Below are positions 44,849 to 52,999 of a stretch of 64,000 nucleotides of DNA, in pieces; the first letter of the stretch is position 1, and every line of letters starts with the position of its first letter. Origin of the DNA: Parabacteroides sp. (GTDB lineage Bacteria; Bacteroidota; Bacteroidia; Bacteroidales; Tannerellaceae). Where the stretch lies: the NCBI GenBank assembly GCA_028707405.1, contig JAQWBH010000002.1, positions 1-64,000 of the forward strand, written 5' to 3'. The notes beneath the pieces are model-generated. The model did not search any database. It was not told the origin of the DNA and worked only from the letters and a program-made list of their open reading frames with translations. A program made the position numbers and the translations under genes.

Positions 44849-45448
44849 ATGGAAAGAACATTTAAAGAGGCGTTAAAACATCGCCGTTCCTATTACAGTA
44901 TCGGGAACCAGTCGCCTGTAAGCGATAAGGAAATTGAAGAAATTGTAAAATATGCCGTTACGCATGTCCCTTCGGCATTCAATTCACAATCGACACGTGT
45001 GATTATATTGCTCGGTGAAAACCATAAGAAACTTTGGAGCATTGTCAAAGAGACATTGCGAAAGATTATACCTGCAACAGCATTCAGTGCCACCGAGGCC
45101 AAGATTGATTCGTTTGCTGCCGGTTATGCAAGTCTTCTTTATTTTGAAGATCAGGCTGCCGTTGAATCGTTACAAAAAGCATTTCCACTTTATGCCGATA
45201 ACTTTCCAATATGGTCGCAACAAACATCCGGCATGCATCAGCTTGCTGTTTGGACCATGCTGGAAGATGTGGGATTAGGCGCAACAATTCAGCACTATAA
45301 TCCATTAATTGACGATGAAGTCCATTCTACATGGAATATTCCTGCCACATGGAAACTCATAGCTCAAATGCCTATGGGAACACCAACAGCCGAACCGGAA
45401 GAAAAAACATTCCAACCGCTTGATGAACGGGTAAAAGTTTTCAAATAA
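44849..45448 (+). CDS. Nitroreductase-family flavoprotein (Frm2/HBN1-like)
   Basis: A 199-residue FMN-dependent oxidoreductase. The opening MERTFKEALKHRRSYYSIG and HVPSAFNSQSTRVIILLGENHKKLW are typical of the Frm2/HBN1 branch of the nitroreductase family, which reduces nitro compounds and responds to fatty acids or redox stress in yeast. WTMLEDVGLGATIQHYNP is the conserved C-terminal helix region. The physiological substrate is unknown. It is a single gene. Confidence 0.88.
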   Translation: MERTFKEALKHRRSYYSIGNQSPVSDKEIEEIVKYAVTHVPSAFNSQSTRVIILLGENHKKLWSIVKETLRKIIPATAFSATEAKIDSFAAGYASLLYFEDQAAVESLQKAFPLYADNFPIWSQQTSGMHQLAVWTMLEDVGLGATIQHYNPLIDDEVHSTWNIPATWKLIAQMPMGTPTAEPEEKTFQPLDERVKVFK

Positions 45449-45463
45449 AATTGATAACACAAC

Positions 45464-45501
45464 AAAAAAGGTAGAATGATTGAATTCATCCTACCTTTTT
45501 T
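45464..45501. terminator. Bidirectional terminator
   Basis: AAAAAAGGTAGAATGA pairs with TTCATCCTACCTTTTTT; it serves both the nitroreductase and the opposing ABM lipoprotein gene. Confidence 0.85.
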
Positions 45502-45517
45502 ATAACTTATATTAGGC

Positions 45518-45949
45518 TTAGTACTGATCGATTTGCAAATTCCCATCTATCAAATTCTTGATAGCATCAGAAAAGGCCTTGAAATGAGCAGAACCTGCAT
45601 GAGCCTGGAATGCTGCATCATCCTTATATTCCTCGTAGAAGACAAACAACTTGCTATCAAACGGAGACTGATAAAGATTATAGCTTACATTTCCCGGTTC
45701 AACACGAGTAGAATCCGTCAACGTTTTTGCAACCTTAATGAAATCAGCCTGCTTTCCCTCTTTTACTAATACACGGCAAACGATCGTTTTCTTCGCAGGC
45801 TTTGCAACCTGAGTCGAATCCTTGCAAGACTTACCACATGCACAAGAATCACCGCATGCAGAAGACTTGTCACCATTAGCAGACTTGCTACCGCAAGAAG
45901 CGAAACCAACCATGGCTATAGCCATCAATAACATTCCTAACTTTTTCAT
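45518..45949 (-). CDS. ABM-domain lipoprotein with cysteine cluster
   Basis: A 143-residue lipoprotein. The signal MKKLGMLLMAIAMVGFASC gives lipid Cys19. A spacer then has cysteines at 32, 36, 38 and 42 (ACGDSCACGKSC), a C-x3-C-x-C-x3-C arrangement that could bind a metal. From residue 54 an antibiotic-biosynthesis-monooxygenase (ABM) ferredoxin-like domain follows (IVCRVLVKEGKQADFIKVAKTL, YNLYQSPFDSKLFVFYEEYKD, HFKAF). ABM domains act as small oxygenases or quinol-linked enzymes; the cluster is unusual for them. Single gene. Confidence 0.82.
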   Translation of the reverse strand: MKKLGMLLMAIAMVGFASCGSKSANGDKSSACGDSCACGKSCKDSTQVAKPAKKTIVCRVLVKEGKQADFIKVAKTLTDSTRVEPGNVSYNLYQSPFDSKLFVFYEEYKDDAAFQAHAGSAHFKAFSDAIKNLIDGNLQIDQY

Positions 45950-46051
45950 ATTTCTTCCATTTTTATAATTGACAATGTAAAATTACATCTAATATCGCAT
46001 ATATGCTACAAATAAATCATAATAATTTTCATTTTAAGATCATTCTGAATA

Positions 46052-46948
46052 TCAAAATAATAAAGATACAATCATAGCCAACGTGAGCAACAGTCCAAAG
46101 GCCAGCACCAATTGAGCCGATGCGGCATCCAGATCGCGAATCACCTCGGGGCTTTCGAGCTTCGCCTGCGAAATAAGACGAATATTCTTAATCATCATCG
46201 GAAGCGTTATAACAACAATAAGGCTCAACGGAGGCAAGAGCTGTACAACGGTAAGAACCATAACTGTCACATATGCTGCAACGGACAACACGATATATTC
46301 AATTTTAGATCCTTGTAATCCTAAAAGCATTGCTTGCGTACGAATGCCCGCTTTGGAATCATCACGAATATCACGCGTGTTGTTCGCATGCAAAATATTC
46401 ACAATCAGAAATCCTATCGGAGCCGATACAGCCAAAATATGCCAATCGATAACAGAAGTCATCACATAAGTAGTACCCAGAGCTATCAGCTGACCATAAA
46501 TAACAAATATCAGCAAATCGCCCAAAGCGTGATATTTCAATATATAATAGAAATAAGCGGCAAGAACTCCAATAATACCAATCCAAAGGAGTTGTGACCC
46601 GCAACGCATAACTAGTACCAAACCAAGTAACACACCAACAGCAAGAATCACAACACCAAACATCCAAATCGTACGAGGCGGAAATACACCATCGACCAAC
46701 ATCCTGCTTGAACCGAACGTGTCCTTACGGTCGACACCGCGTCTAAAATCATAATAGTCGCTGATCAAGTTACCGGCAATCTGAAACAACACAGCCCCAA
46801 AGACGGCCCACAAACCTGCCATCCAATCAATATTGGAGAGCAGCATTCCTGAATGGCTCATCCAAAATACATACGCAAAGGCAATAAAAGCCGGTGTCGC
46901 TGAAGCCGGAAACGACCAGGGACGCGTAGCAAGAACCCATTTATTCAT
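46052..46948 (-). CDS. menA: 1,4-dihydroxy-2-naphthoate polyprenyltransferase
   Basis: A 298-residue UbiA-superfamily membrane prenyltransferase with about eight helices. It begins NKWVLATRPWSFPASATPAF. The Asp-rich motif NLISDYYDFRRGVDRKD (about 60-76) and the second motif NTRDIRDDSKAGIRT bind prenyl diphosphate with Mg. It makes demethylmenaquinone. No other men gene is next to it. The start is ATG 46948; a TTG at 46975 lies in the -7 box. Confidence 0.9.
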   Translation of the reverse strand: MNKWVLATRPWSFPASATPAFIAFAYVFWMSHSGMLLSNIDWMAGLWAVFGAVLFQIAGNLISDYYDFRRGVDRKDTFGSSRMLVDGVFPPRTIWMFGVVILAVGVLLGLVLVMRCGSQLLWIGIIGVLAAYFYYILKYHALGDLLIFVIYGQLIALGTTYVMTSVIDWHILAVSAPIGFLIVNILHANNTRDIRDDSKAGIRTQAMLLGLQGSKIEYIVLSVAAYVTVMVLTVVQLLPPLSLIVVITLPMMIKNIRLISQAKLESPEVIRDLDAASAQLVLAFGLLLTLAMIVSLLF

Positions 46949-46972
46949 ATCTATGTATTTGTAATTTGGAGG

Positions 46973-46980
46973 CAAAGATA
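46973..46980 (-). promoter_or_regulatory. -7 box of menA
   Basis: TATCTTTG on the minus strand, 24 nt before the menA ATG, back to back with the protease promoter. Confidence 0.65.
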
Positions 46981-46988
46981 ATCTTTTT

Positions 46989-46996
46989 TAACTTTG
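46989..46996 (+). promoter_or_regulatory. -7 box of the CPBP protease gene
   Basis: TAACTTTG, 44 nt before the ATG, 8 bp from the menA box on the other strand. Confidence 0.6.
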
Positions 46997-47040
46997 CGAA
47001 AAAATAAACCTGAATATTAACATCTTTCAATCTCACATAA

Positions 47041-47652
47041 ATGAAAAAGTTCTATTTTGCCATTACTGTTGCAGCCATTTTGTGGGCCGTCATGTTTTCA
47101 CCTCTGACAGCTCCACATCTCAATTTTTGGGCGGTTATGGCTTGCTCGGCATTAATTCTCATCACACTTAGCGTATCAATGACTCCCGATTTCAAAAAAC
47201 AATGGCCATTGTCATTTAAGGAAATATTTTTAGGCATCGCTTCAGCGGCTGTTCTATGGGGAATATTCTGGACCGGCGACAAATTGTCGTCGTCGTTGTT
47301 CTCGTTTGCCAGACCGGAAGTAAACCTAATATATGATATGAAATCGGGTCATAACACATTGGTCATAGGAATATTATTACTTACCATTATCGGGCCTGCC
47401 GAAGAAATTTTCTGGCGGGGATTTGTACAACGTAACTTCATTTCAAAATATGGACCGATTATTGCTTTCTTTGTTACTACACTCATATATGCTCTCGTGC
47501 ATCTTTGGTCGTTCAACTTCATGCTGATTGCAGCAGCTGCCGTGTGTGGAGGATTCTGGGGATTCATGTATACATGGCGGAAAAATCTGACAGCAGTTGT
47601 TGTGTCGCACGCATTATGGGATGTAGCTGTCTTTATCATTTTCCCGATCTAG
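47041..47652 (+). CDS. CPBP-family intramembrane metalloprotease
   Basis: A 203-residue membrane protein with about six helices. The CAAX protease/bacteriocin-processing (Abi) motifs are intact: EEIFWRG (Glu121, Glu122, Arg126), HLW (His154) and SHALWD (His190, Asp193). Members cleave within membranes, and some give bacteriocin self-immunity; no bacteriocin gene is adjacent, so that role is not supported here. Confidence 0.88.
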   Translation: MKKFYFAITVAAILWAVMFSPLTAPHLNFWAVMACSALILITLSVSMTPDFKKQWPLSFKEIFLGIASAAVLWGIFWTGDKLSSSLFSFARPEVNLIYDMKSGHNTLVIGILLLTIIGPAEEIFWRGFVQRNFISKYGPIIAFFVTTLIYALVHLWSFNFMLIAAAAVCGGFWGFMYTWRKNLTAVVVSHALWDVAVFIIFPI

Positions 47653-47830
47653 CAATAAAAATAAGAAAGAACCCGCACAGCACAAAGTCCTGCCAACGGA
47701 TTCTCCCCCTAAAAAACATGGATGGATCACTTAGGACGTATCGTTTTACCGACATTGATCCTTCGTGTCAAAATTTATAATTGTCAAAAGAATAATTCAC
47801 CCGAATTATTACTCCGGATCTATTCCTGAA

Positions 47831-49183
47831 TCACTGTTTTCTGCAATAAGGCAAATGATACGGATTTCTATATTGATACCAATACAGACGATGAGCCGCA
47901 GCTTCCTTATCACCTTCGAAACTCAATGTTGCCGGATTCCAATGAACCGGGCGCTTCAGCTCGTTAGCAATATTTGACAGACAACAAAGGATAGCCGTAC
48001 TACAAGCGACCTCTACAGGTGCGATCGGATTCTGACGAGAGCGAACGCAATCGATAAAATTCTGCATATGAGGCGAACTTACCTCATATTGGCCTTTCTC
48101 AACCTTCGTTTCTTCCATTTTAACCAAAGACTTATCTGAACATTCTATATATCCGCGAGCAACTTTCAACCATCCTTTATCGCCGGTGAACTTGATTCCC
48201 TGAGCTTTCTCATTATCTTCGCGATAAGGCTGTTCTGTCATAACAATACCATTAGCGTATTTCATTGTGGTATATTTGGTACCATTATAGCCTTTCGGGA
48301 TATATTCTACAGGGCCTGAACCATCCATACCGATAGCAGCCTGAGCAATATCAAACATGTGAGCACCCCAGTCTGCAGTGAAACCATTTCCTGTTTCCAA
48401 ATACCAGCGCCATGCTCCCCACAATTGTTCATCTTTTTCAGGATCAAGAGATATCGGAGGGCAAAGATCGGGATGATAATGAACCTTCGGATCATTCAAC
48501 GGCCCCAGCCATTGGTTGAAATTCAGATTGGCAGGAACAGGCATCTCCGGCAAATTCAGTGGCGTTGGAGGATCACCAACCTTAGCATAGATCTTCTCTA
48601 TATGACCAATTCCGCCATTTAAGCAAACTTCGATTGCCTTCTGAAATTCTTTGCTTGAACGTTGCTGACTACCGACCTGAAATACTCGGTCATTGTCGCG
48701 AACAGCTCTTTGAACGGCTAATGCTTCAGTAATCGTATAAGTCAACGGTTTCTGACAATAAACATCCTTGCCAGACTGGCAAGAGTGAATAGTTACCAAA
48801 GCATGCCAGTGATCAGGTGTTGCAATCTCAACAGCATCGATATCTTTGCGTTCGAGCATCTCTTCGTAAAATTCATACATATCACACCGCTCATTCATCC
48901 CGACCGATTTTTGCCAAGCGGCAACACGTCTTTTGAAACGCTCGCGCTTGATTGAGTCGACGTCGCAACAAGCTGCTACCTGAACGCCCGGACAAGTTGA
49001 GAAACTTTTGAAATCAGAACAACCCTGTTGCCCTAATCCCACGAAACCTAAAACAACACGATCGCTCGGTGCCATTTTAACACCGTTGATTGCCCAACTG
49101 GGCAAAATAGTCAAACCAGCCAATCCTAAAGCAGAATAGCCCAGAAACTGACGGCGACTAATACCTTTATTAGTGTTTACCTT
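47831..49183 (-). CDS. Tat-exported Gfo/Idh/MocA-family protein
   Basis: A 450-residue protein with a twin-arginine signal (ISRRQFLGYSALGLAGLTILPSW). The Rossmann core VVLGFVGLGQQGCSDF and DAVEIATPDHWHALVTIHSCQSGKDVYCQKPLT are of the group often annotated as secreted NAD-dependent sugar oxidoreductase or glycosidase. The second domain includes RWYLETGNGFTADWGAHMFD. The start is ATG 49183; a TTG at 49225 lies inside the -7 box. It shares the DHWHALV/HWHCLL-type active-site helix with the protein at 51521-52834, so the two are close relatives. Confidence 0.88.
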   Translation of the reverse strand, partial: KVNTNKGISRRQFLGYSALGLAGLTILPSWAINGVKMAPSDRVVLGFVGLGQQGCSDFKSFSTCPGVQVAACCDVDSIKRERFKRRVAAWQKSVGMNERCDMYEFYEEMLERKDIDAVEIATPDHWHALVTIHSCQSGKDVYCQKPLTYTITEALAVQRAVRDNDRVFQVGSQQRSSKEFQKAIEVCLNGGIGHIEKIYAKVGDPPTPLNLPEMPVPANLNFNQWLGPLNDPKVHYHPDLCPPISLDPEKDEQLWGAWRWYLETGNGFTADWGAHMFDIAQAAIGMDGSGPVEYIPKGYNGTKYTTMKYANGIVMTEQPYREDNEKAQGIKFTGDKGWLKVARGYIECSDKSLVKMEETKVEKGQYEVSSPHMQNFIDCVRSRQNPIAPVEVACSTAILCCLSNIANELKRPVHWNPATLSFEGDKEAAAHRLYWYQYRNPYHLPYCRKQ

Positions 49184-49222
49184 CATGGTTATACTATTAA
49201 TAATTAAAAATTGTATTGGAAG

Positions 49223-49230
49223 CAAAGATA
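49223..49230 (-). promoter_or_regulatory. -7 box of the 47831-49183 Gfo/Idh gene
   Basis: TATCTTTG on the minus strand, 39 nt before the ATG. Confidence 0.65.
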
Positions 49231-49289
49231 AAAATAAATTCTGAAAAGAACCAAATAATTAATAAAATAGAATTTTGAGATCATCTGTT

Positions 49290-50078
49290 TTAGAACAAGT
49301 ATGCAAAGCCAATATTCAGATATATAGGGAACATTGAGAATGTAATGGTATCAAAATCTTTCTTAAAAACATCGTTCATACCCCAGGTCAAATCTCCACA
49401 TACGTTCAAATGCTTAAAAGCCCGCCATTCGATGCCTGCTTCCGGTCCCCACGCAAACCGACTCAAATCCTTACTAAAATCGTATGGAGCCGTTTTTCCG
49501 TCGGCAAAAATTACTTTATTTCCTGTCGGATCTCCTTCACGCAAATAACCGTCATACACATGTCCAGAAAAATCGCCTTCAGTCATATAGGAAGCAAAGA
49601 CACCGATATTTCCTCTGAGCCTGTTGTTGAATCTATAAACAATCAGCACTGGAACAGTAATATAAGAATTTTTCACCTTTGTCTTCACATCCCCGGTCCA
49701 GTTGCCTTTCACCCGCTCTCCGCCATCACCAATAATCTCCATCCCATAATTTTTCACACGCGCATCAGTAGTCATTCCTTTATTTTCAAGACGTGCAGCA
49801 ATTCTTCCACCCCACTTCCTATCCAATCCGAACCATTTAGTTACATTCCCTTCAATGCCGATAGAAAGCGATGGATTATAACTTTTTATATTTCTAATTT
49901 CAGCAGGCAAAGGCAAAGGTGCTGTACCACCAATATTAAATCCGGCTTTGACCTCATATTCCAATCCGGCTAAGGATGATTTGATAATCCCGGCATTCTG
50001 ATCCTGCTGAGCAAAAAGATTTGTTGTCCCTAAACCCGACAACAGGCATATCCCTATAAATAATACTATTTTCTTCAT
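49290..50078 (-). CDS. Outer-membrane beta-barrel protein
   Basis: A 262-residue porin-like (OMP_b-brl) protein with signal peptide (KKIVLFIGICLLSGLGTTNLFAQ). Alternating strands run to the end, which closes with IYLNIGFAYLF, a terminal aromatic as needed for barrel insertion. An in-frame ATG 12 bp upstream (50090) is an alternative start. It follows the PCMD lipoprotein gene closely on the same strand, so the pair probably works together at the surface. The ligand is unknown. Confidence 0.75.
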   Translation of the reverse strand: MKKIVLFIGICLLSGLGTTNLFAQQDQNAGIIKSSLAGLEYEVKAGFNIGGTAPLPLPAEIRNIKSYNPSLSIGIEGNVTKWFGLDRKWGGRIAARLENKGMTTDARVKNYGMEIIGDGGERVKGNWTGDVKTKVKNSYITVPVLIVYRFNNRLRGNIGVFASYMTEGDFSGHVYDGYLREGDPTGNKVIFADGKTAPYDFSKDLSRFAWGPEAGIEWRAFKHLNVCGDLTWGMNDVFKKDFDTITFSMFPIYLNIGFAYLF

Positions 50079-50105
50079 TCTTAAATTCATTTATACTCTG
50101 ACAAC

Positions 50106-51212
50106 TTAATGAATCAGTTCCAATTCATCAATATAAAGCGTACTGCCAACAGCTCCTTTAAAAATATCACCGTCCATGCTCGACGACAAAACAATGGAAA
50201 TGTTATATTTCCCTGCTTTAAGTTTCTCCTCATCAACTGATTTGCCTGAAATCGCAACAAATGGAATATTAAACTCTTTCCATTCGCTTGATTCAACTCT
50301 TTCGGAATCACTTAAGCGAGCAATAGAGATAAGATGTGAGTTTGTAAAACGGGTCGATGCATCAATAATCTTAACACTATCATCGGTTTCATAAAAAATA
50401 GCATAAGCATCCCATTTATCTTTTACATTGTCGTATATCTTTCCGGCACTATCCTTATATACATCGCCTGCCTTATACTTATAATATCCTTTCAAATATA
50501 ATGGAACATAACTGCAAGGGACTCCCAGCCTGGTAGCTTTCAAAGGATTAACCATTGAACTGGCTACGTCGAACCAACCCAAAAACAAGTTCCCTGCTGC
50601 AATAGGCATTCCTACTTTATTACCAAAGTCTCCAGTCGACATAGTGACCAGTTTTAACCCTTTTCCTTCTTTTCCCTCCGCTGTAGACGATGTCGGGAAA
50701 GAAGATTTGTCCATATTTCCGCTTCCTGTCAAAGCAAAACCTGCATTACCACTGGCCCAGTCCATTGACCAATTACCGTTTTCGTCATTCTCGAATAGGG
50801 TATCATACGAATATTTTAATAAAGCATTTGTATAGCTTTTCACATTTTCAAAATGATAATTTGTAATCGACCCCGACATAATACACACTACTTCATATTT
50901 CTTTGACCAATTTTTATCTTCCGATGTAACCGTATAATATTGAGGCAAACTAAAATCAAGCGCTGTCCCGCTGGCAGGCGAGATGGTTGCACCTGGCGTC
51001 AACTCGAATTCGGGAGCCAAATGTTTCAGATTAGCCTCAGGATTAACAGTAATGGTCACTTTTGTATTTTCAATAATCGGATCTCGCTTTAGAATATCTC
51101 CCGGTAATTTACAAGACACAATATCCGCTTCTGCATTAAGTGCTTCATCGCGAATACACGACACTAAAGTCATACCGAATCCGATACAAACTAACAGATG
51201 TACAAATTTCAT
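50106..51212 (-). CDS. PCMD-domain lipoprotein
   Basis: A 368-residue lipoprotein (signal LLVCIGFGMTLVSC, Cys at 19). An Ig-like stretch (KVTITVNPEANLKHLAPEFELTPGATISPASG.., about 50-110) is followed by the putative carbohydrate metabolism domain (TNYHFENVKSY.. to ..STLYIDELELIH), a beta-jelly-roll family frequent next to Bacteroidales glycan genes. It probably binds or presents a glycan outside the cell. It heads a two-gene operon with the barrel protein. Confidence 0.82.
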   Translation of the reverse strand: MKFVHLLVCIGFGMTLVSCIRDEALNAEADIVSCKLPGDILKRDPIIENTKVTITVNPEANLKHLAPEFELTPGATISPASGTALDFSLPQYYTVTSEDKNWSKKYEVVCIMSGSITNYHFENVKSYTNALLKYSYDTLFENDENGNWSMDWASGNAGFALTGSGNMDKSSFPTSSTAEGKEGKGLKLVTMSTGDFGNKVGMPIAAGNLFLGWFDVASSMVNPLKATRLGVPCSYVPLYLKGYYKYKAGDVYKDSAGKIYDNVKDKWDAYAIFYETDDSVKIIDASTRFTNSHLISIARLSDSERVESSEWKEFNIPFVAISGKSVDEEKLKAGKYNISIVLSSSMDGDIFKGAVGSTLYIDELELIH

Positions 51213-51317
51213 TATTAATATTTTTTATTGTCCAGCCATTTTTCACTAAGAAACTGTTTTGAATGTTCTCCGCTTTATTTCAAAAGTTATTATTAAGGTT
51301 GATAGCACGCTATCCGA

Positions 51318-51325
51318 CAAAGGTA
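51318..51325 (-). promoter_or_regulatory. -7 box of the PCMD/barrel operon
   Basis: TACCTTTG on the minus strand, 106 nt before the PCMD ATG, giving a fairly long leader. Confidence 0.5.
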
Positions 51326-51487
51326 AACAAAAAAGGAACCAAAATGAAACTTGAAATAACCGGATAAAGATTACATGCCAGAAAATTCAAAGCAATTATT
51401 AATATGCAAATGTAATGTCCTTTCCCGAAAATTCGATACATTTATATTTTTATTAGCGTTTTTTATTGTACTACCCAAGTTAATATG

Positions 51488-51495
51488 TATATTTG
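51488..51495 (+). promoter_or_regulatory. -7 box of the 51521-52834 Gfo/Idh gene
   Basis: TATATTTG, 25 nt before ATG 51521; it excludes the ATG at 51485. Confidence 0.65.
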
Positions 51496-51520
51496 GGGAG
51501 TGAATAAAATAAAAATTTCC

Positions 51521-52834
51521 ATGATTACACGAAGAGATTTTATCAGACAAGCCACTCTCCTGAGTGCCGGACTTACAATGAGTCCGTTTTTCATCAAAGC
51601 AGGTAACGATGCTGTAGGAGCAAATGACAAGATCCATGTGGGTCTTATCGGTTGCAACGGCATGGGATTCGAAGATTTAAAAGCTTTCCTCCGCAATCCC
51701 GAAGTTGAATGTATTGCATTATGCGATGTTGATGAAAATGTAATGAACAACCGTGCAGCAGAGACAGAAAAAATCACAGGGAAAAAAGTCAAAAATCTGT
51801 ACAAAGATTGGCGTAAACTAATCGATAATAAAGATATTGATGTTGTTATCATTGGTACGCCCGACCACTGGCATTGCCTATTGTTAGCTTCAGCCTGTGA
51901 AGCCGGAAAAGATGTGTACTGCGAAAAACCACTCGGCAATAGCATTGAAGAATGCAACATCATGGTACGCGCTTCCGAAAAATACAATAAAGTCGTACAA
52001 GTCGGACAATGGCAACGCAGCGACCCGCATTGGCAGGATGCCATGAACTTTGTTCATAGCGGACAATTAGGAAAAATACGTACCGTTCGTGTATTTTCAT
52101 ATCAGGGATGGTGTCCTTCTATTCCGGTAAGACCGGATGAAACCGTTCCGGCCGGTGTGGATTATGAAATGTGGCTAGGGCCGGCTCCTGAAAGGGCATT
52201 CAATAGGAATCGATATCATTTCACATGGCGCTGGTTCTGGGATTATGCCGGTGGCTTGATGACCGATTGGGGTGTACATCTGCTTGACTATGCTCTTTAT
52301 GGAATGAATGTTACAGCTCCTAAATCAATTATGGCCTCAGGTGGAAAATTCGGATATCCGGATGATGCTTGCGAAACACCGGATTTACTACAGACAGTCT
52401 ACACCTTCGATGGATTCACTGTTTTGTGGGATCATGCTATAGGTATTGACGATGGCGCTTACGGACGCAACCATGGATTGGGATTCGTGGGCGAAAATGG
52501 AACATTGGTCATTGATCGCAACGGATGGGAAGTAATCCCCGAAAAAGTGAACGGTAAAGCACGGATGGAAGCGGTTCCTCTAAAAAAGCAATATGGCGAA
52601 GGCGGACTTAACCTGCATGTAAAGAACCATTTGGAATGTATCAAATCGCGCAATCGTAACTGCAATGCAAGTATTGAAATTGGAGCTCATATCGCAAAAT
52701 TCTCTCAACTAGGTAACATTGCATACCGCACAGGAAAGAAACTTACTTGGGATGGCAAAAGTTTCCACGATGCTGAGGCTGACAGATACCTTTGTAAAGA
52801 ATATAGAGCACCTTGGTCGCTGCCTAATATTTAA
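51521..52834 (+). CDS. Tat-exported Gfo/Idh/MocA-family protein
   Basis: A 437-residue protein with a Tat signal (MITRRDFIRQATLLSAGLTM). The Rossmann motif IHVGLIGCNGMGFED and VVIIGTPDHWHCLLLASACEAGKDVYCEKPLG show the secreted oxidoreductase/glycosidase group. The C-terminal half includes WRWFWDYAGGLMTDWGVHLLDY. The substrate is unknown; the opposing PCMD and barrel genes suggest a glycan. A stem-loop follows it. Confidence 0.88.
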   Translation: MITRRDFIRQATLLSAGLTMSPFFIKAGNDAVGANDKIHVGLIGCNGMGFEDLKAFLRNPEVECIALCDVDENVMNNRAAETEKITGKKVKNLYKDWRKLIDNKDIDVVIIGTPDHWHCLLLASACEAGKDVYCEKPLGNSIEECNIMVRASEKYNKVVQVGQWQRSDPHWQDAMNFVHSGQLGKIRTVRVFSYQGWCPSIPVRPDETVPAGVDYEMWLGPAPERAFNRNRYHFTWRWFWDYAGGLMTDWGVHLLDYALYGMNVTAPKSIMASGGKFGYPDDACETPDLLQTVYTFDGFTVLWDHAIGIDDGAYGRNHGLGFVGENGTLVIDRNGWEVIPEKVNGKARMEAVPLKKQYGEGGLNLHVKNHLECIKSRNRNCNASIEIGAHIAKFSQLGNIAYRTGKKLTWDGKSFHDAEADRYLCKEYRAPWSLPNI

Positions 52835-52861
52835 AAAGCTATCATATAATACTTTATACCA

Positions 52862-52898
52862 ATGTACAGGAGTCATCATACTCTTGTACAATTTCTTA
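52862..52898 (+). terminator. Terminator of the 51521-52834 gene
   Basis: TGTACAGGAGT (52864-52874) pairs with ACTCTTGTACA (52880-52890, one mismatch) over a 5-6-nt loop, then ATTTCTTATTT. Confidence 0.65.
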
Positions 52899-52968
52899 TT
52901 TGGAAAAGAATTGTTAACTGACAATCATAATCACAACTTTTTCTCTTGTATATGTCTAAAAGAGTCCC

Positions 52969-52976
52969 TACTTTTG
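52969..52976 (+). promoter_or_regulatory. -7 box of the acyl-CoA ligase gene
   Basis: TACTTTTG, 23 nt before ATG 53000. Confidence 0.65.
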
Positions 52977-52999
52977 CACAAATTTCATGTAAGTGTGCT

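Larger units (their letters stand above)
51213..51520. other. Divergent promoter region between PCMD and Gfo/Idh genes
   Basis: No gene is seen. It contains one -7 box on each strand (51318-51325 minus, 51488-51495 plus), so the two sides are transcribed separately; the region is AT-rich. Confidence 0.6.

Noticed and set aside
47041..47652. CPBP protease as bacteriocin immunity protein
   Set aside because: No bacteriocin precursor or exporter is nearby; the family has many other roles.
47653..47830. Possible small RNA between the CPBP protease and the Gfo/Idh gene
   Set aside because: No promoter-terminator pair or stable symmetry could be seen in this 178-bp convergent gap.
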